In this document: positions 56,479-64,000 of the stretch, piece after piece
How the letters are laid out: each line of letters starts with the position of its first letter
Numbering within the stretch: the stretch's first letter is position 1
DNA from: Rhodocista pekingensis
GTDB taxonomy: Bacteria; Pseudomonadota; Alphaproteobacteria; Azospirillales; Azospirillaceae
Assembly: GCF_042665545.1 (NCBI RefSeq)
Contig: NZ_JBHTCM010000010.1
Location: 248,001-312,000 of the forward strand
Direction of reading: 5' to 3'
DNA length: 64,000 bases
The notes under the pieces: generated by a model
Seen by the model: only the letters and a program-made list of their open reading frames with translations
Database searches by the model: none
Told to the model about the DNA's origin: nothing
Position numbers and translations under genes: made by a program

Positions 56479-57834
56479 CTATGCCTTGCCGTCCCCGGCA
56501 TCCGCAGGCACGGCCGGCAGCGGCGAAGAAGGACGGCGCAGCAGGCGGGACAGCCATCCGCTGACGCCGCTGCTGTCGGCCGGAGCCGCGACGGCCTCCG
56601 GGGTTGCCTCTCCGGCGGGTTCGGCCTTGCCGTCCCGGTCGCGCGTGCTGTCCCACTCCATCTCCTCGTGCCGGGTGACGAAGCGGGTCACGGCCGCCCC
56701 CTGGAGCAGGCGGAAACCGGCGACCAGCCCCTCTTCCACCGCACGCCGTTCGGTGCAGCGGGCCAGGATGCAGCGGTCCACCCCGACCGTCTCCAGGATT
56801 GCCGCCGCCCCGTCGAGCGGGTTCGGCCGCCCGCTGTCGTCCAGCCACGGCACCCGGAAATAGTCCATCTCGGGAAACCGGCCCGTTCCCAACGCCGTCA
56901 ACGGCACATGGTCCAGGGCGACCCCCAGAGCCTTGCCGCGCGCCACGGCGATGGCCTGCACCACCCGGTCACGGTCCGTCTCCCATTCGAGCCAGGGCAG
57001 CTCCACCACGACGCGGCCGTACCGTTTCGCCGGGAACTCCGCGATCAGCCGGGAGAATTCCGGGGAGCAGACGGTAGCGGCGTGCAGCTTGACGGCCACG
57101 GGCAGCTGGTGACTGTCCCGGTCGTGCAGCAGGTGGGAGAGCATCCGCCGGTCCAGCAGTTCCGTCACCCGGGTGTAGAGCCAGGGGTCGCGCTGCACCG
57201 GTACGTCGAACAGACGTTCCAGCTCCGGCAGCGCCACCGTCAGCTCCAGCATGACGGGATCGGGCTCGGCCACGGGGGCGCCACCCTGCCGCGTCTCCGG
57301 CTCGGTGAAGCGGTAGATGGGCTGCTGCCGCACCAGAACGGTCAGATCCATGGCGTGCAGCGACCGCTCCACCGCCATGAAGCGGCCGAGCCGGTCGTCG
57401 GCAGGCAACGAATCCGGCCGGTCACCCGGCATCGCCTCCTCGGCCAGCAGGCGGACGGTCCGGACGAAACCGTCCGCATCCCGCGGCAGCTCGAACCAAG
57501 CGGCCTTCAGCAGGCCGCGCCGGTGCTCGGCCAGCAGCTCCGCGACCTGGGTCAGAACGGCGCGGCGCTCGGCCAGCCGGTCATCGTCGATGACCAGGGC
57601 GAGACGGTTTCGCACCAGCTCGTAGGCGTCGATGGTCCCGGTGGGCGCAGGCTCCGCGGCGTCGGCCGCGGGCGTCGCCTCCCCCGTCAGCCAGCGGGCA
57701 AGGGTGCGGTGGAACACCGGTTCGTCGATGTGGAGCACGCCCGACAGGTCCAGGATGACCGCATGCCGTACCGGCTGGTCGGGCCGGGACAGGGTGGCGG
57801 CATCGGCGAGCAGGCGGCTTTCCTCGGTCTTCAT
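56479..57834 (-). CDS. EAL-like domain protein, probably catalytically inactive
   Basis: A 451-residue cytosolic protein that I do not recognise as a standard enzyme. From about residue 160 it resembles an EAL (c-di-GMP phosphodiesterase) fold: VLVRQQPIYRFTEPE (like QPIVDL), VMLELTVALPELERLFDVPV, LPVAVKLHAATVCSPEFSRL, VVVELPWLE (like EITE), KALGVALDHVPLTALGTGRF (like DDFGTG with key Asp/Gly partly kept), FRVPWLDD (like LKIDRSF), AVEEGLVAGFRLLQGAAVTR (like the QGYL region). The EAL glutamate and several metal ligands appear absent. Residues 1-110 are a helical unknown region. The C-terminal tail is disordered. A FNR-type dyad lies about 100 bp upstream. Confidence 0.6.
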   Translation of the reverse strand: MKTEESRLLADAATLSRPDQPVRHAVILDLSGVLHIDEPVFHRTLARWLTGEATPAADAAEPAPTGTIDAYELVRNRLALVIDDDRLAERRAVLTQVAELLAEHRRGLLKAAWFELPRDADGFVRTVRLLAEEAMPGDRPDSLPADDRLGRFMAVERSLHAMDLTVLVRQQPIYRFTEPETRQGGAPVAEPDPVMLELTVALPELERLFDVPVQRDPWLYTRVTELLDRRMLSHLLHDRDSHQLPVAVKLHAATVCSPEFSRLIAEFPAKRYGRVVVELPWLEWETDRDRVVQAIAVARGKALGVALDHVPLTALGTGRFPEMDYFRVPWLDDSGRPNPLDGAAAILETVGVDRCILARCTERRAVEEGLVAGFRLLQGAAVTRFVTRHEEMEWDSTRDRDGKAEPAGEATPEAVAAPADSSGVSGWLSRLLRRPSSPLPAVPADAGDGKA

Positions 57835-57901
57835 GGCAGACTCACAGCAGGACCCGGCGGCAGCGGGGAGATGCCGCTTCCGGTGTCGGCCTGTTGGTTA
57901 A

Positions 57902-57916
57902 CATTTGGGGCAAATG
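57902..57916. promoter_or_regulatory. Perfect inverted repeat between the EAL-like gene and bioY
   Basis: CATTTG (57902-57907), GGG and CAAATG (57911-57916) form a 15-bp perfect dyad, preceded by the palindrome GTTAAC (57894-57899). It lies in the 259-bp divergent region next to the FNR-type site. Candidate operator; owner unknown. Confidence 0.45.
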
Positions 57917-57928
57917 CCGCGGGGAACC

Positions 57929-57942
57929 TTGACCCAGGTCAA
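57929..57942. promoter_or_regulatory. FNR/FixK-type dyad
   Basis: TTGAC-CCAG-GTCAA, i.e. TTGACCCAGGTCAA at 57929-57942. Same TTGAC-N4-GTCAA form as the site before usp. It is centred about 101 bp upstream of the EAL-like gene start and about 158 bp before bioY, so either gene could be its target. Confidence 0.6.
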
Positions 57943-58093
57943 GCCCGCCAGCGACCGACCGCCGCGCGGACCAACCCCGGAAGGGCGGTCCTGGCGGACC
58001 GGCAGGCCCGGCTTGCCCCCGGCCCCGCGGGCGCCCTATCGTCCCGCCGCACCGACCGCCCGCGCCGCGGGCCGCCGCCAGCAGGGACACACC

Positions 58094-58957
58094 ATGCCCC
58101 CGACGAAACCCGGCCCGGGCCTTCCCGTCCGCTCCGAGGACCGCCTTCTGCCCGCCGGGCTGGCGGGCCGGCTGGCCATCGCCCTGGCCGCGAGCTGGGC
58201 GGTGGCGGCCGCGGCCTGGATCGAGGTGCCGATGATCCCGGTGCCGATGACGATGCAGACCTGGGCGGTGGTGCTGGTCGGCACCCTCTGCGGCTGGCGC
58301 CTGGGGGCCGCCGCCCTGGCCCTGTACCTGCTGCAAGGAGCCCTGGGCCTGCCCGTCTTCGCCGGCGGCCGTGCCGGCGCGGCGGTGCTTGCCGGTCCCA
58401 CGGGGGGCTATCTGGCCGCCTTTCCCGTCGCCGCCGCACTCTGCGGCTTGCTGGCCGGGCGCGGCTGGACCGCCCCCCTGCCGCACCTGCTGGCATCCCT
58501 GCTGGCAGGCCATGCCGTGATCCTGGCCGCGGGCTTCCTCTGGCTGTCGGGCTTCGTCGGCGCGGAGAAGGCGCTGCATGCGGGCGTGCTGCCCTTCCTG
58601 GCCGGCATGGTGCTGAAGAGCGCCCTGGCCGCCGCTACCGTGCGGGCGATCGAGCGGCTGCGGCCGCGGCGGGGGACCTGGCGGCATCGGGCCTCAGAAC
58701 ACGACGACGGACCGCAGCACCCGGCGCAGCAGCACCGCGAGCGTGGCCCCGAGGATCATGCCGACGGGCTGCCCCACGGCGAGCAGCGTCACCGCCGCCC
58801 AGACCAGACCGCCCCCCGCCCAGGCGGTCAGGTCGCCCCGCGCCGCTTCCGCGTCCGTCTCGAACTTCAGCCAGTCCATCGCCAAGCCCCTTCCCCGTCC
58901 GGAAGGGGCAGCCTAGGCAGGAAGCCTTGCCGGTCCGTTAGCGGCACCCCGGCCTGA
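58094..58957 (+). CDS. bioY: BioY-type biotin transporter with an unusual C-terminal read-through
   Basis: BioY is the substrate-binding (S) component of a biotin transporter. The first about 195 residues are a normal BioY with six TM segments: LAIALAASWAVAAAAWIEVP, MIPVPMTMQTWAVVLVGTLC, GWRLGAAALALYLLQGALG, VLAGPTGGYLAAFPVAAALC, LPHLLASLLAGHAVILAAGF and AGMVLKSALAAATVRAIERL. Afterwards the frame continues 90 residues (WRHRASEHDDGPQHPAQQHR onward), which is plainly not a transporter tail: it is the antisense reading of a small minus-strand gene (58694-58885). BioY thus lacks a nearby stop codon or has been frameshifted. No bioM/bioN genes are here. ATG 58094 lacks a strong ribosome binding site. 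Confidence 0.82.
   Translation: MPPTKPGPGLPVRSEDRLLPAGLAGRLAIALAASWAVAAAAWIEVPMIPVPMTMQTWAVVLVGTLCGWRLGAAALALYLLQGALGLPVFAGGRAGAAVLAGPTGGYLAAFPVAAALCGLLAGRGWTAPLPHLLASLLAGHAVILAAGFLWLSGFVGAEKALHAGVLPFLAGMVLKSALAAATVRAIERLRPRRGTWRHRASEHDDGPQHPAQQHRERGPEDHADGLPHGEQRHRRPDQTAPRPGGQVAPRRFRVRLELQPVHRQAPSPSGRGSLGRKPCRSVSGTPA
58694..58885 (-). CDS. Small membrane protein of unknown function, antisense to the bioY 3' end
   Basis: A 63-residue protein: charged helical start MAMDWLKFETDAEAARGDLT followed by a long hydrophobic region of about 35 residues (VWAAVTLLAVGQPVGMILGA, TLAVLLRRVLRSVVVF) that could be two short TM helices. Codon third positions are nearly all G or C, and AAGGGG precedes the ATG, which supports a real gene although it is wholly antisense to the extended bioY frame. 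Function unknown. Confidence 0.6.
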   Translation of the reverse strand: MAMDWLKFETDAEAARGDLTAWAGGGLVWAAVTLLAVGQPVGMILGATLAVLLRRVLRSVVVF

Positions 58958-59073
58958 CCCAAGGGACAGGGTGCCCGCCATGCCGGAAAGCCGTCCGTAG
59001 CGTCAAAGACCGTTACGGAACCGGAACTGTGATGTCTGGGAAAGGATCGTTCCGCCTGGGGAACGGAAGCCGG

Positions 59074-59149
<76 letters not shown>

Positions 59150-59192
59150 GGACCGGCGCTGCCGGACGGCGGGAATGGACAGGGGCGGAAGG

Positions 59193-59268
<76 letters not shown>

Positions 59269-59333
59269 GACCTTCGACCGCCTGACGCAAGGCGCCGCGC
59301 GGCGGGAGGAAGCAACCTCCCTGCGAGGCGCGC

Positions 59334-59362
59334 GGTATAGCAAAGGGCGGCGGGCTTGTCGA
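59334..59362 (-). promoter_or_regulatory. Promoter of the tRNA-Lys genes
   Basis: On the minus strand TCGACA (59362-59357), a 17-bp spacer and TATACC (59339-59334). Start of transcription would be near 59327, about 59 nt before the first tRNA. The leader contains a hairpin with GGGAGG (59304-59309) and CCTCCC (59316-59321). Confidence 0.55.
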
Positions 59363-59420
59363 TAGGGAAAAGTCCCCGACCGGACGGGAAGCGCCGCCGC
59401 CCCCTTTCCCACCGATCCCG

Positions 59421-60569
59421 TCAGAAATCCGTCAGGCCCCGCCGTGACAGGCGGACATCGCGGTGGATATGCACCGACATGAGCAGGCCGAACCCGATCA
59501 TGACGGTCAGGGTCGCGGTCCCGCCATAGGAGATCAGCGGCAGCGGAATACCGACCACCGGGATCAGCCCCATGTTCATGGCGCAGTTGATGAAGAGGTA
59601 GAGGAACAGGTTGAAGGTCAGCCCCAGGGCCACCAGCCGGCCGAACTGGTGGCGGCAGCGCAGGCCGATGACCAGCCCGTAGACCAGCAGCAGGCAGTAA
59701 AGCCCCAGGAAGCCCAGGCTGCCGGTCAGCCCGAACTCCTCCCCCAGCATGGTGAAGATGAAGTCGGTCTGCTTCTCCGGCAGGAAGTTCAGGTGGCTCT
59801 GGCTGCCCATCAGGAAGCCCTTGCCGAACATCCCGCCCGACCCCAGCGCGATCTTCGACTGCATGATGTGGTAACCGGTGCCGAGCGGATCCTCCTCCGG
59901 GTTCAGGAAGGTGCGGACCCGGTTCCTCTGGTAGTCGTGCATGAACTGCCAGACGACGGGGATGGCCGCGAGGCCGCTGCCGATGACCAGCGCGAACTTC
60001 CAGAGCCGCACCCCGACCAGGAAGAAGATCGCCCCCGTCACCATCAGGAGCATCAAGGAGGTGCCCAGGTTCGGCTGCATCAGCACCAGCGCCACCGGCG
60101 CCAGCACCAGCAGCAGGGGCGGCAGCAGGAACAGGATGCGGCCCGTATCCTCCAGGCTGGCGCCGTGGAAATAGCGGGCCAGCGCCAGCACGAGGCAGAC
60201 CTTCATCAGCTCCGACGGCTGCAACTGGATGAAGCCGAGGTCGATCCAGCGCTGGGCCCCCATGCCGATCTGGCCCACCAGCTCCACGCCGATCAGCAGC
60301 ACCAGCGACAGGGCGTAGAGCGGATAGGCGAGCCGCATCCAGATCCGGATGTCGACCAGCGCCACCACCATCATCATGCCCAGCCCCGCGGCAAAGCGGA
60401 CCATCTGGCGCGAGGCCCAGGGGTCGAAGCTGCCGTTCGCCGCGGAATAGAGCATGGCGAAACCGATCGAGGCGACGACGATGATCAGCAGGACCAGGCT
60501 CCAGGAAACCTGGCCCAGCTTCTCCGCGATCGTCATGTCGTTGTGGTCGACGCCGAGGTCCCAGCTCAT
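59421..60569 (-). CDS. rodA: Rod shape-determining protein RodA (SEDS peptidoglycan glycosyltransferase)
   Basis: RodA polymerises lipid II for the elongasome with PBP2. The 382-residue, about ten-TM protein has SEDS landmarks: AQRWIDLGFIQLQPSELMKV, VLMQPNLGTSLMLL, RVRTFLNPEEDPLGTGYHIM, IALGSGGMFGKGFLMGSQSH, LNFLPEKQTDFIFTMLGEEF and MNMGLIPVVGIPLPLISYGG. ATG 60569 overlaps the mrdA stop by ATGA, so the pair is translationally coupled as expected for RodA-PBP2. The frame upstream of the ATG is only mrdA sequence read differently. Confidence 0.96.
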   Translation of the reverse strand: MSWDLGVDHNDMTIAEKLGQVSWSLVLLIIVVASIGFAMLYSAANGSFDPWASRQMVRFAAGLGMMMVVALVDIRIWMRLAYPLYALSLVLLIGVELVGQIGMGAQRWIDLGFIQLQPSELMKVCLVLALARYFHGASLEDTGRILFLLPPLLLVLAPVALVLMQPNLGTSLMLLMVTGAIFFLVGVRLWKFALVIGSGLAAIPVVWQFMHDYQRNRVRTFLNPEEDPLGTGYHIMQSKIALGSGGMFGKGFLMGSQSHLNFLPEKQTDFIFTMLGEEFGLTGSLGFLGLYCLLLVYGLVIGLRCRHQFGRLVALGLTFNLFLYLFINCAMNMGLIPVVGIPLPLISYGGTATLTVMIGFGLLMSVHIHRDVRLSRRGLTDF

Positions 60570-62497
60570 TCCTCGTCCTCCTCGGCCCCGGATGCGGGCT
60601 GGGCGGCCACGGCCGGCGCGGGGCGGACGGGCAGCGCCGCCGCCTGCGCCGGCGCGATCCGCATGGCGTCCAGCATCTGGCATTCCAGCAGGATGTCACG
60701 GCCGATCGGGGCCGCCACCTTGCCGCCGCCGCCGCCATGCTCGACGATCACGGCCACGGCGTAGCGCGGCGACTGCACCGGGGCATAACCGACGAACAGC
60801 GCGTGGTCGCGCTCCCGCCAGGGCAGGTCCTCGTTCTTGCGCACGCCGGTGGCGCGCTCGGCCATGCTGATGCGGCGGACCTGGCTGGTGCCGGTCTTGC
60901 CGCCCATGGCCATGTCGGGCTGGGTGATGCGCTGGGCGAAGGCGGTGCCGCCGGGCTCCATCGTCACGGCCGCCATGGCGCGGGCGATGACCGCCAGATT
61001 CTCCGGCCTGACCCCGATGGAGGGCCACTGGGTCCGCTCCTGCTCCTGCCCCTCGACCGAGCGGGTCAGGTGCGGCCGCACGGCGAAACCGCCGTTGACG
61101 AGGCGTGACTGCATCACGGCAAGCTGGATCGGCGTCGCCAGCATGTAGCCCTGACCGATGGAGACGATCAGCGTCTCACCCTCGTACCAGCCGGCCTTGA
61201 GGCGTTCGCGCTTCCAGCGCGAGTCGGGCACCAGCCCGCCGCGCTCCCCGGGCAGGTCGATCTCCGTCGGCTGGCCGAGGCCGAAGCGGCGGGCCATCTC
61301 GGCGATGCGGTCGACACCGACGCGCCGCGACACCTCGTAGAAATAGGTGTCGCAGGAATGCTTGATGGCATCGTGCATGCTCATCGCGCCGTGACCGCCC
61401 TTCTTCCAGCAGTGGAAGCGGTGGCTGCCCAGCTCGTAGTGTCCGGGGCAGAAGACGCGGAAGTCAGGGCCGACGATGCCGTGCTCCAGCGCCGCCAGGG
61501 CGACGATCATCTTGAAGGTGGAGCCCGGGGCGTAGAGGCCCGCGATCACCTTGTTGGTCAGCGGCGAGGTCTCGTCCGCGGTCAGCCGCTTCCAGAGATC
61601 CAGGCTGATCCCCATGGCGAACTGGTTGGGATCGAAGCTGGGGCTGGAGCACAGGGCCTGGATGCCGCCGGAATGCACGTCCATGACCACGGCGGCGGCG
61701 CTCTGCTCGGCGGACAGGCGCTGCTGCACATAGTGCTGGAGCTTGGCGTCGATGGTCAGCGCCACCTCCCGCCCCGGCTGGCCGTCATTGCGCGACAGTT
61801 CGCGCACGACACGGCCGACGGCGTTCACTTCGAGCTGAACCGTGCCGCCGGTGCCGCGCAGGGCGAGGTCATGCGCCCGCTCGATGCCGCTCTTGCCGGT
61901 TCGGAAACCCGGCAGCGTCAGCAGCGGGTCCTCGGCCCCCTCCAGCTCCTTCTCCGTCACGGCGCCGACATAGCCCAGCACATGGGCCGTCGCCTCGCCG
62001 AAGGGATAGCTGCGCACCTGCCCCACGTCGATGGAGATGCCGGGCAGATCCGGCAGGTTGACCTCCACCGCGGAGACCTGGTCCCAGGTCAGGTTCTCCC
62101 GCACCGTGACCGGCATGAAGGAGCGGGAACGCTGGATATCGCGCCGGATGCGGCGGTAGTCCGCGTCCCCCAGCGGCACGAGGCCGGCGACCTGCTCCAG
62201 GATCAGATCCACGTCGCCGGCCCGCTCGCTGGTCAGCAGCAGACGGAAGTTCTGTTCGTTGACCGCCAGCGGCACCCCGTAGCGGTCCACGATCAGGCCG
62301 CGCGGCGGCGCCACCAGCCGCAGGCTGATGCGGTTCTCCTCCGCCAGCATGGAGTATTTGTCGCTCTCCACGATCTGGAGATAGTAGAGCCGCGCCACGA
62401 GCGCCGAGACGGCCGCGGCCTGCAAGCCGCCCAGCACCAGGGTCCGGCGGGTCAGGACGCGCTGGCGTTCGGCATCACGGTCGAAAGCGGACAGCAC
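60566..62497 (-). CDS. mrdA: Penicillin-binding protein 2
   Basis: PBP2 is the transpeptidase of the elongasome. The 643-residue bitopic protein: short cytosolic start, TM helix about residues 18-41 (TLVLGGLQAAAVSALVARLY), a pedestal domain with APPRGLIVDRYGVPLAVNEQ, and the transpeptidase domain with SxxK (Ser326-x2-Lys329 in GSTFKMIV), a SCD triad (KHSCDTYFYEV) and KTG (GGKTGTSQV). The C-terminus is an Ala/Pro/Glu tail. It begins 4 bp after mreD and overlaps rodA. Confidence 0.96.
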   Translation of the reverse strand: MLSAFDRDAERQRVLTRRTLVLGGLQAAAVSALVARLYYLQIVESDKYSMLAEENRISLRLVAPPRGLIVDRYGVPLAVNEQNFRLLLTSERAGDVDLILEQVAGLVPLGDADYRRIRRDIQRSRSFMPVTVRENLTWDQVSAVEVNLPDLPGISIDVGQVRSYPFGEATAHVLGYVGAVTEKELEGAEDPLLTLPGFRTGKSGIERAHDLALRGTGGTVQLEVNAVGRVVRELSRNDGQPGREVALTIDAKLQHYVQQRLSAEQSAAAVVMDVHSGGIQALCSSPSFDPNQFAMGISLDLWKRLTADETSPLTNKVIAGLYAPGSTFKMIVALAALEHGIVGPDFRVFCPGHYELGSHRFHCWKKGGHGAMSMHDAIKHSCDTYFYEVSRRVGVDRIAEMARRFGLGQPTEIDLPGERGGLVPDSRWKRERLKAGWYEGETLIVSIGQGYMLATPIQLAVMQSRLVNGGFAVRPHLTRSVEGQEQERTQWPSIGVRPENLAVIARAMAAVTMEPGGTAFAQRITQPDMAMGGKTGTSQVRRISMAERATGVRKNEDLPWRERDHALFVGYAPVQSPRYAVAVIVEHGGGGGKVAAPIGRDILLECQMLDAMRIAPAQAAALPVRPAPAVAAQPASGAEEDEE

Positions 62498-62501
62498 GGC
62501 C

Positions 62502-63023
62502 TCAGCCCTCCTCTTCCATCAGGAAGGCGCGGTGCAGACGCATCAGCACCCAGGCCGCCAGCGGAAACACGGCGGTCGCCAGCATCACCTGGAAGCCGGC
62601 CGCCCGGAACGTGAGAAGCTCCGCCGCCATCAGGGAATAGACCGCCCACTGCACCGCCGCAGCCCCCAGCGCCACCATGGTGAAGCCGATCCAGAGCAGC
62701 AGGAACGAGTTGCCCAGGAAGAAGCGGCGTTGCGTCAACAGCAGCCAGTAGGCCAGCACGAAGACCAGCGCCGTCATGCCCAGGGGCGCGCCGCCCAGCA
62801 GGTCGTTCAGCACGCCCAGCAGGAACACCAGCGTCGGCCGTAACAGGTCGGGCCGATGGACCGCCCAGTAGACGACGGCCATCAGCATCAGCGGCGGCGC
62901 CACCTGCACCAGCCCTGGTATCTGTGTCGGGGTCATGCCGACCAGCATGAAAAGCACCGTCGTGCCCAAGGGCAGAAGATGGCGCCCCGTCTGGTCGAGC
63001 CTGTGCCAGATCCCCACGGCCAT
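62502..63023 (-). CDS. mreD: Rod shape-determining protein MreD
   Basis: An inner-membrane component of the elongasome linking MreC with MreB. The 173-residue protein has five or six TM helices (LLPLGTTVLFMLVGMTPTQI, PPLMLMAVVYWAVHRPDLL, PTLVFLLGVLNDLLGGAPLG, VFVLAYWLLLTQRRFFL, LLLWIGFTMVALGAAAVQWA), with the LNDLLGGAPLGMTAL motif typical of MreD. ATG 63023 is chosen as GAGG lies 9 bases upstream; GTG 63038, which overlaps the mreC stop, is an alternative. It lies between mreC and mrdA with 4-11 bp spacing. Confidence 0.93.
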   Translation of the reverse strand: MAVGIWHRLDQTGRHLLPLGTTVLFMLVGMTPTQIPGLVQVAPPLMLMAVVYWAVHRPDLLRPTLVFLLGVLNDLLGGAPLGMTALVFVLAYWLLLTQRRFFLGNSFLLLWIGFTMVALGAAAVQWAVYSLMAAELLTFRAAGFQVMLATAVFPLAAWVLMRLHRAFLMEEEG

Positions 63024-63034
63024 GGCCGCGGCCC

Positions 63035-63910
63035 TCACTGCATGGCGCCCGGCTGCACCGCTTCGGCCGCCAGCCCGCCGGGAATACCGAAATCGACGAG
63101 CTGGACATGCTCGATCCGCGTGAGGTCCACCATCGGCACGACCCGCGGCTCACCGCCCCCGGTCGTCACCACGCCCATGGGCAGGCCCGGCGGAAACAGG
63201 CCGCCATGGCCGGAGGTGAAGACCCGTTCCCCCTCGATCACCTCCGCCCCCCGCTGCATGTACATCAGACGCGGCCGCTCGGTGTTGTCGCCGGCCAGCA
63301 TGGCGCGGCGGCGGCTGGTCTCCAGCACCACGGGAATGCGGGCGTTGATGTCGGTCATCAGCAGGATGCGCGACGACCATTCCCCCACCTGGACCACCCG
63401 GCCGACCAGCCCCTGCCCTGCCATGGCAGCCTGCCCCCGCTTCACCCCGTCGCGCCGGCCGGCCGTGACGACCAGGGTGTGAAGGAAGGCGCTGCCGGGA
63501 TCGGCGATGACGCGGGCGGTGATGAAGGAAACGGCCGGGTCCGGCCTGTAGGCCAGCAGCGAGCGCAGCGAGCGGTTCTCCGCATCCAGGCGCAAGGCCG
63601 CCTGCTGCCATTGCAGCAGGCGCGCATTCTCTTCCCGCAGGCGCTGATTCTCACCGTGGATGCGGGCGAGCTGGCGGACGGACTCGATCACCTCCGCCGC
63701 GGCAGCGGCCGGACGGGACAGCACGTCGAGGACGGGGGCGAAGGCGTCCGTGACCCGGGCCCGGGCATGATCGACGACAACCGCATCGACCCGTCCGAAG
63801 ACCATCAGCGCCACCGCGGCCACGATGAGCAGCAGGAAGTAGAACCGGTTGAGCAGAGCCCAGACTGGGGCCGCGATCCGAACCACTGTTCCGCCGTTGC
63901 GCGTCTTCAC
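63035..63910 (-). CDS. mreC: Rod shape-determining protein MreC
   Basis: A bitopic scaffold that activates PBP2. The 291-residue protein has a TM helix at about 22-40 (RFYFLLLIVAAVALMVFG), a coiled coil about 75-115 (VRQLARIHGENQRLREENAR, LLQWQQAALRLDAENRSLRS), and the two beta barrels (AYRPDPAVSFITARVIADPG, GLVGRVVQVGEWSSRILLMT, RIPVVLETSRRRAMLAGDNT). Ends GGLAAEAVQPGAMQ. It is the first gene of this operon in the window; mreB is expected beyond the right edge. Confidence 0.95.
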   Translation of the reverse strand: MKTRNGGTVVRIAAPVWALLNRFYFLLLIVAAVALMVFGRVDAVVVDHARARVTDAFAPVLDVLSRPAAAAAEVIESVRQLARIHGENQRLREENARLLQWQQAALRLDAENRSLRSLLAYRPDPAVSFITARVIADPGSAFLHTLVVTAGRRDGVKRGQAAMAGQGLVGRVVQVGEWSSRILLMTDINARIPVVLETSRRRAMLAGDNTERPRLMYMQRGAEVIEGERVFTSGHGGLFPPGLPMGVVTTGGGEPRVVPMVDLTRIEHVQLVDFGIPGGLAAEAVQPGAMQ

Positions 63911-63977
63911 TGGCCGCTTCCGCAGGGTCCGAAAACTTGAACTCCCCCGGCATCGCCAGGGGAGCGATCACGGGAAT

Positions 63978-63983
63978 ATTATA
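63978..63983 (-). promoter_or_regulatory. Consensus -10 element upstream of mreC
   Basis: TATAAT on the minus strand (63983 to 63978), within the AT-rich GTTATAATATT. The matching -35 hexamer would fall just past the right edge. Transcription would begin near 63971, about 60 nt before the mreC ATG, implying that mreC has a promoter separate from mreB. Confidence 0.5.
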
Positions 63984-64000
63984 ACATCCGGCCGCGTCAG

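Overview
The window is 64 kb of a GC-rich chromosome (about 70% by eye) with strongly G/C-biased third codon positions. Gene content points to an alphaproteobacterium of the Rhodospirillales, most like Azospirillaceae such as Rhodocista or Azospirillum. The indicators are the moaDE pair, phasin, a YbjN-proC-ybaK run, hldD-lgt-midA-pgeF, prs-rplY-pth, proA-nadD-rsfS-rlmH and the mreC-mreD-mrdA-rodA string. The genus is an inference. I see no insertion sequence, prophage, integrase, CRISPR array or rRNA operon; the region is ordinary core and near-core chromosome with short accessory patches.

Layout. 1-6.5 kb: end of a short-chain dehydrogenase, a 676-bp gap with DnaA-box-like motifs, uvrC, pgsA, a small exported protein, moaD-moaE and a receiver-histidine kinase hybrid. 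6.5-11.9 kb: a repeat cluster, ilvE, and divergently a MarR regulator with an EnvZ/OmpR-like pair, then a phasin and a TetR regulator. 12-14.7 kb (minus): ubiK, a YbjN protein, proC, ybaK. 14.9-25.7 kb (plus): hldD-lgt-midA-pgeF, prs, rplY-pth, two uncharacterised genes, and proA-nadD-rsfS-rlmH. 25.8-31.7 kb: a TPR protein, an ArnC-like/LAB_N/ArnT-like set that probably modifies a lipid with a sugar, a RidA protein, a FemAB-like acyltransferase and a DUF423 protein.

31.8-39.4 kb: wrbA and pirin divergent from a LysR regulator, a glutathione transferase, a DECR2-like reductase, a Sel1-like exported protein, a SleB-type cell-wall hydrolase, a thioesterase, tdk and a ParE-like toxin-antitoxin pair. 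39.4-45.6 kb: a fatty-acid beta-oxidation operon (MerR regulator, thiolase, FadB, acyl-CoA dehydrogenase) headed by a LiuR-like palindrome. 45.7-52.5 kb: a VOC protein, a POT transporter, ribokinase, pepN and a macro-domain protein. 52.5-58.9 kb: a stress/envelope patch with a tandem universal stress protein, an APH-P-loop kinase fusion, pagL, a degenerate EAL-like protein and bioY; two TTGAC-N4-GTCAA dyads (FNR/FixK type) lie in it. 59-64 kb: two identical tRNA-Lys(CTT) genes and the elongasome operon mreC-mreD-mrdA-rodA.

No clearly new multi-gene system stands out. The observations most worth testing are the degenerate EAL-like protein beside an FNR-type dyad, the usp/APH-kinase patch, the bioY frame running through an antisense small membrane-protein gene, the DnaA-box cluster before uvrC, the toxin-antitoxin pair, and a window-wide habit of ending transcripts with strong GC hairpins that mostly lack a U tract. 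All family assignments come from reading motifs in translated sequence; no database search was run.
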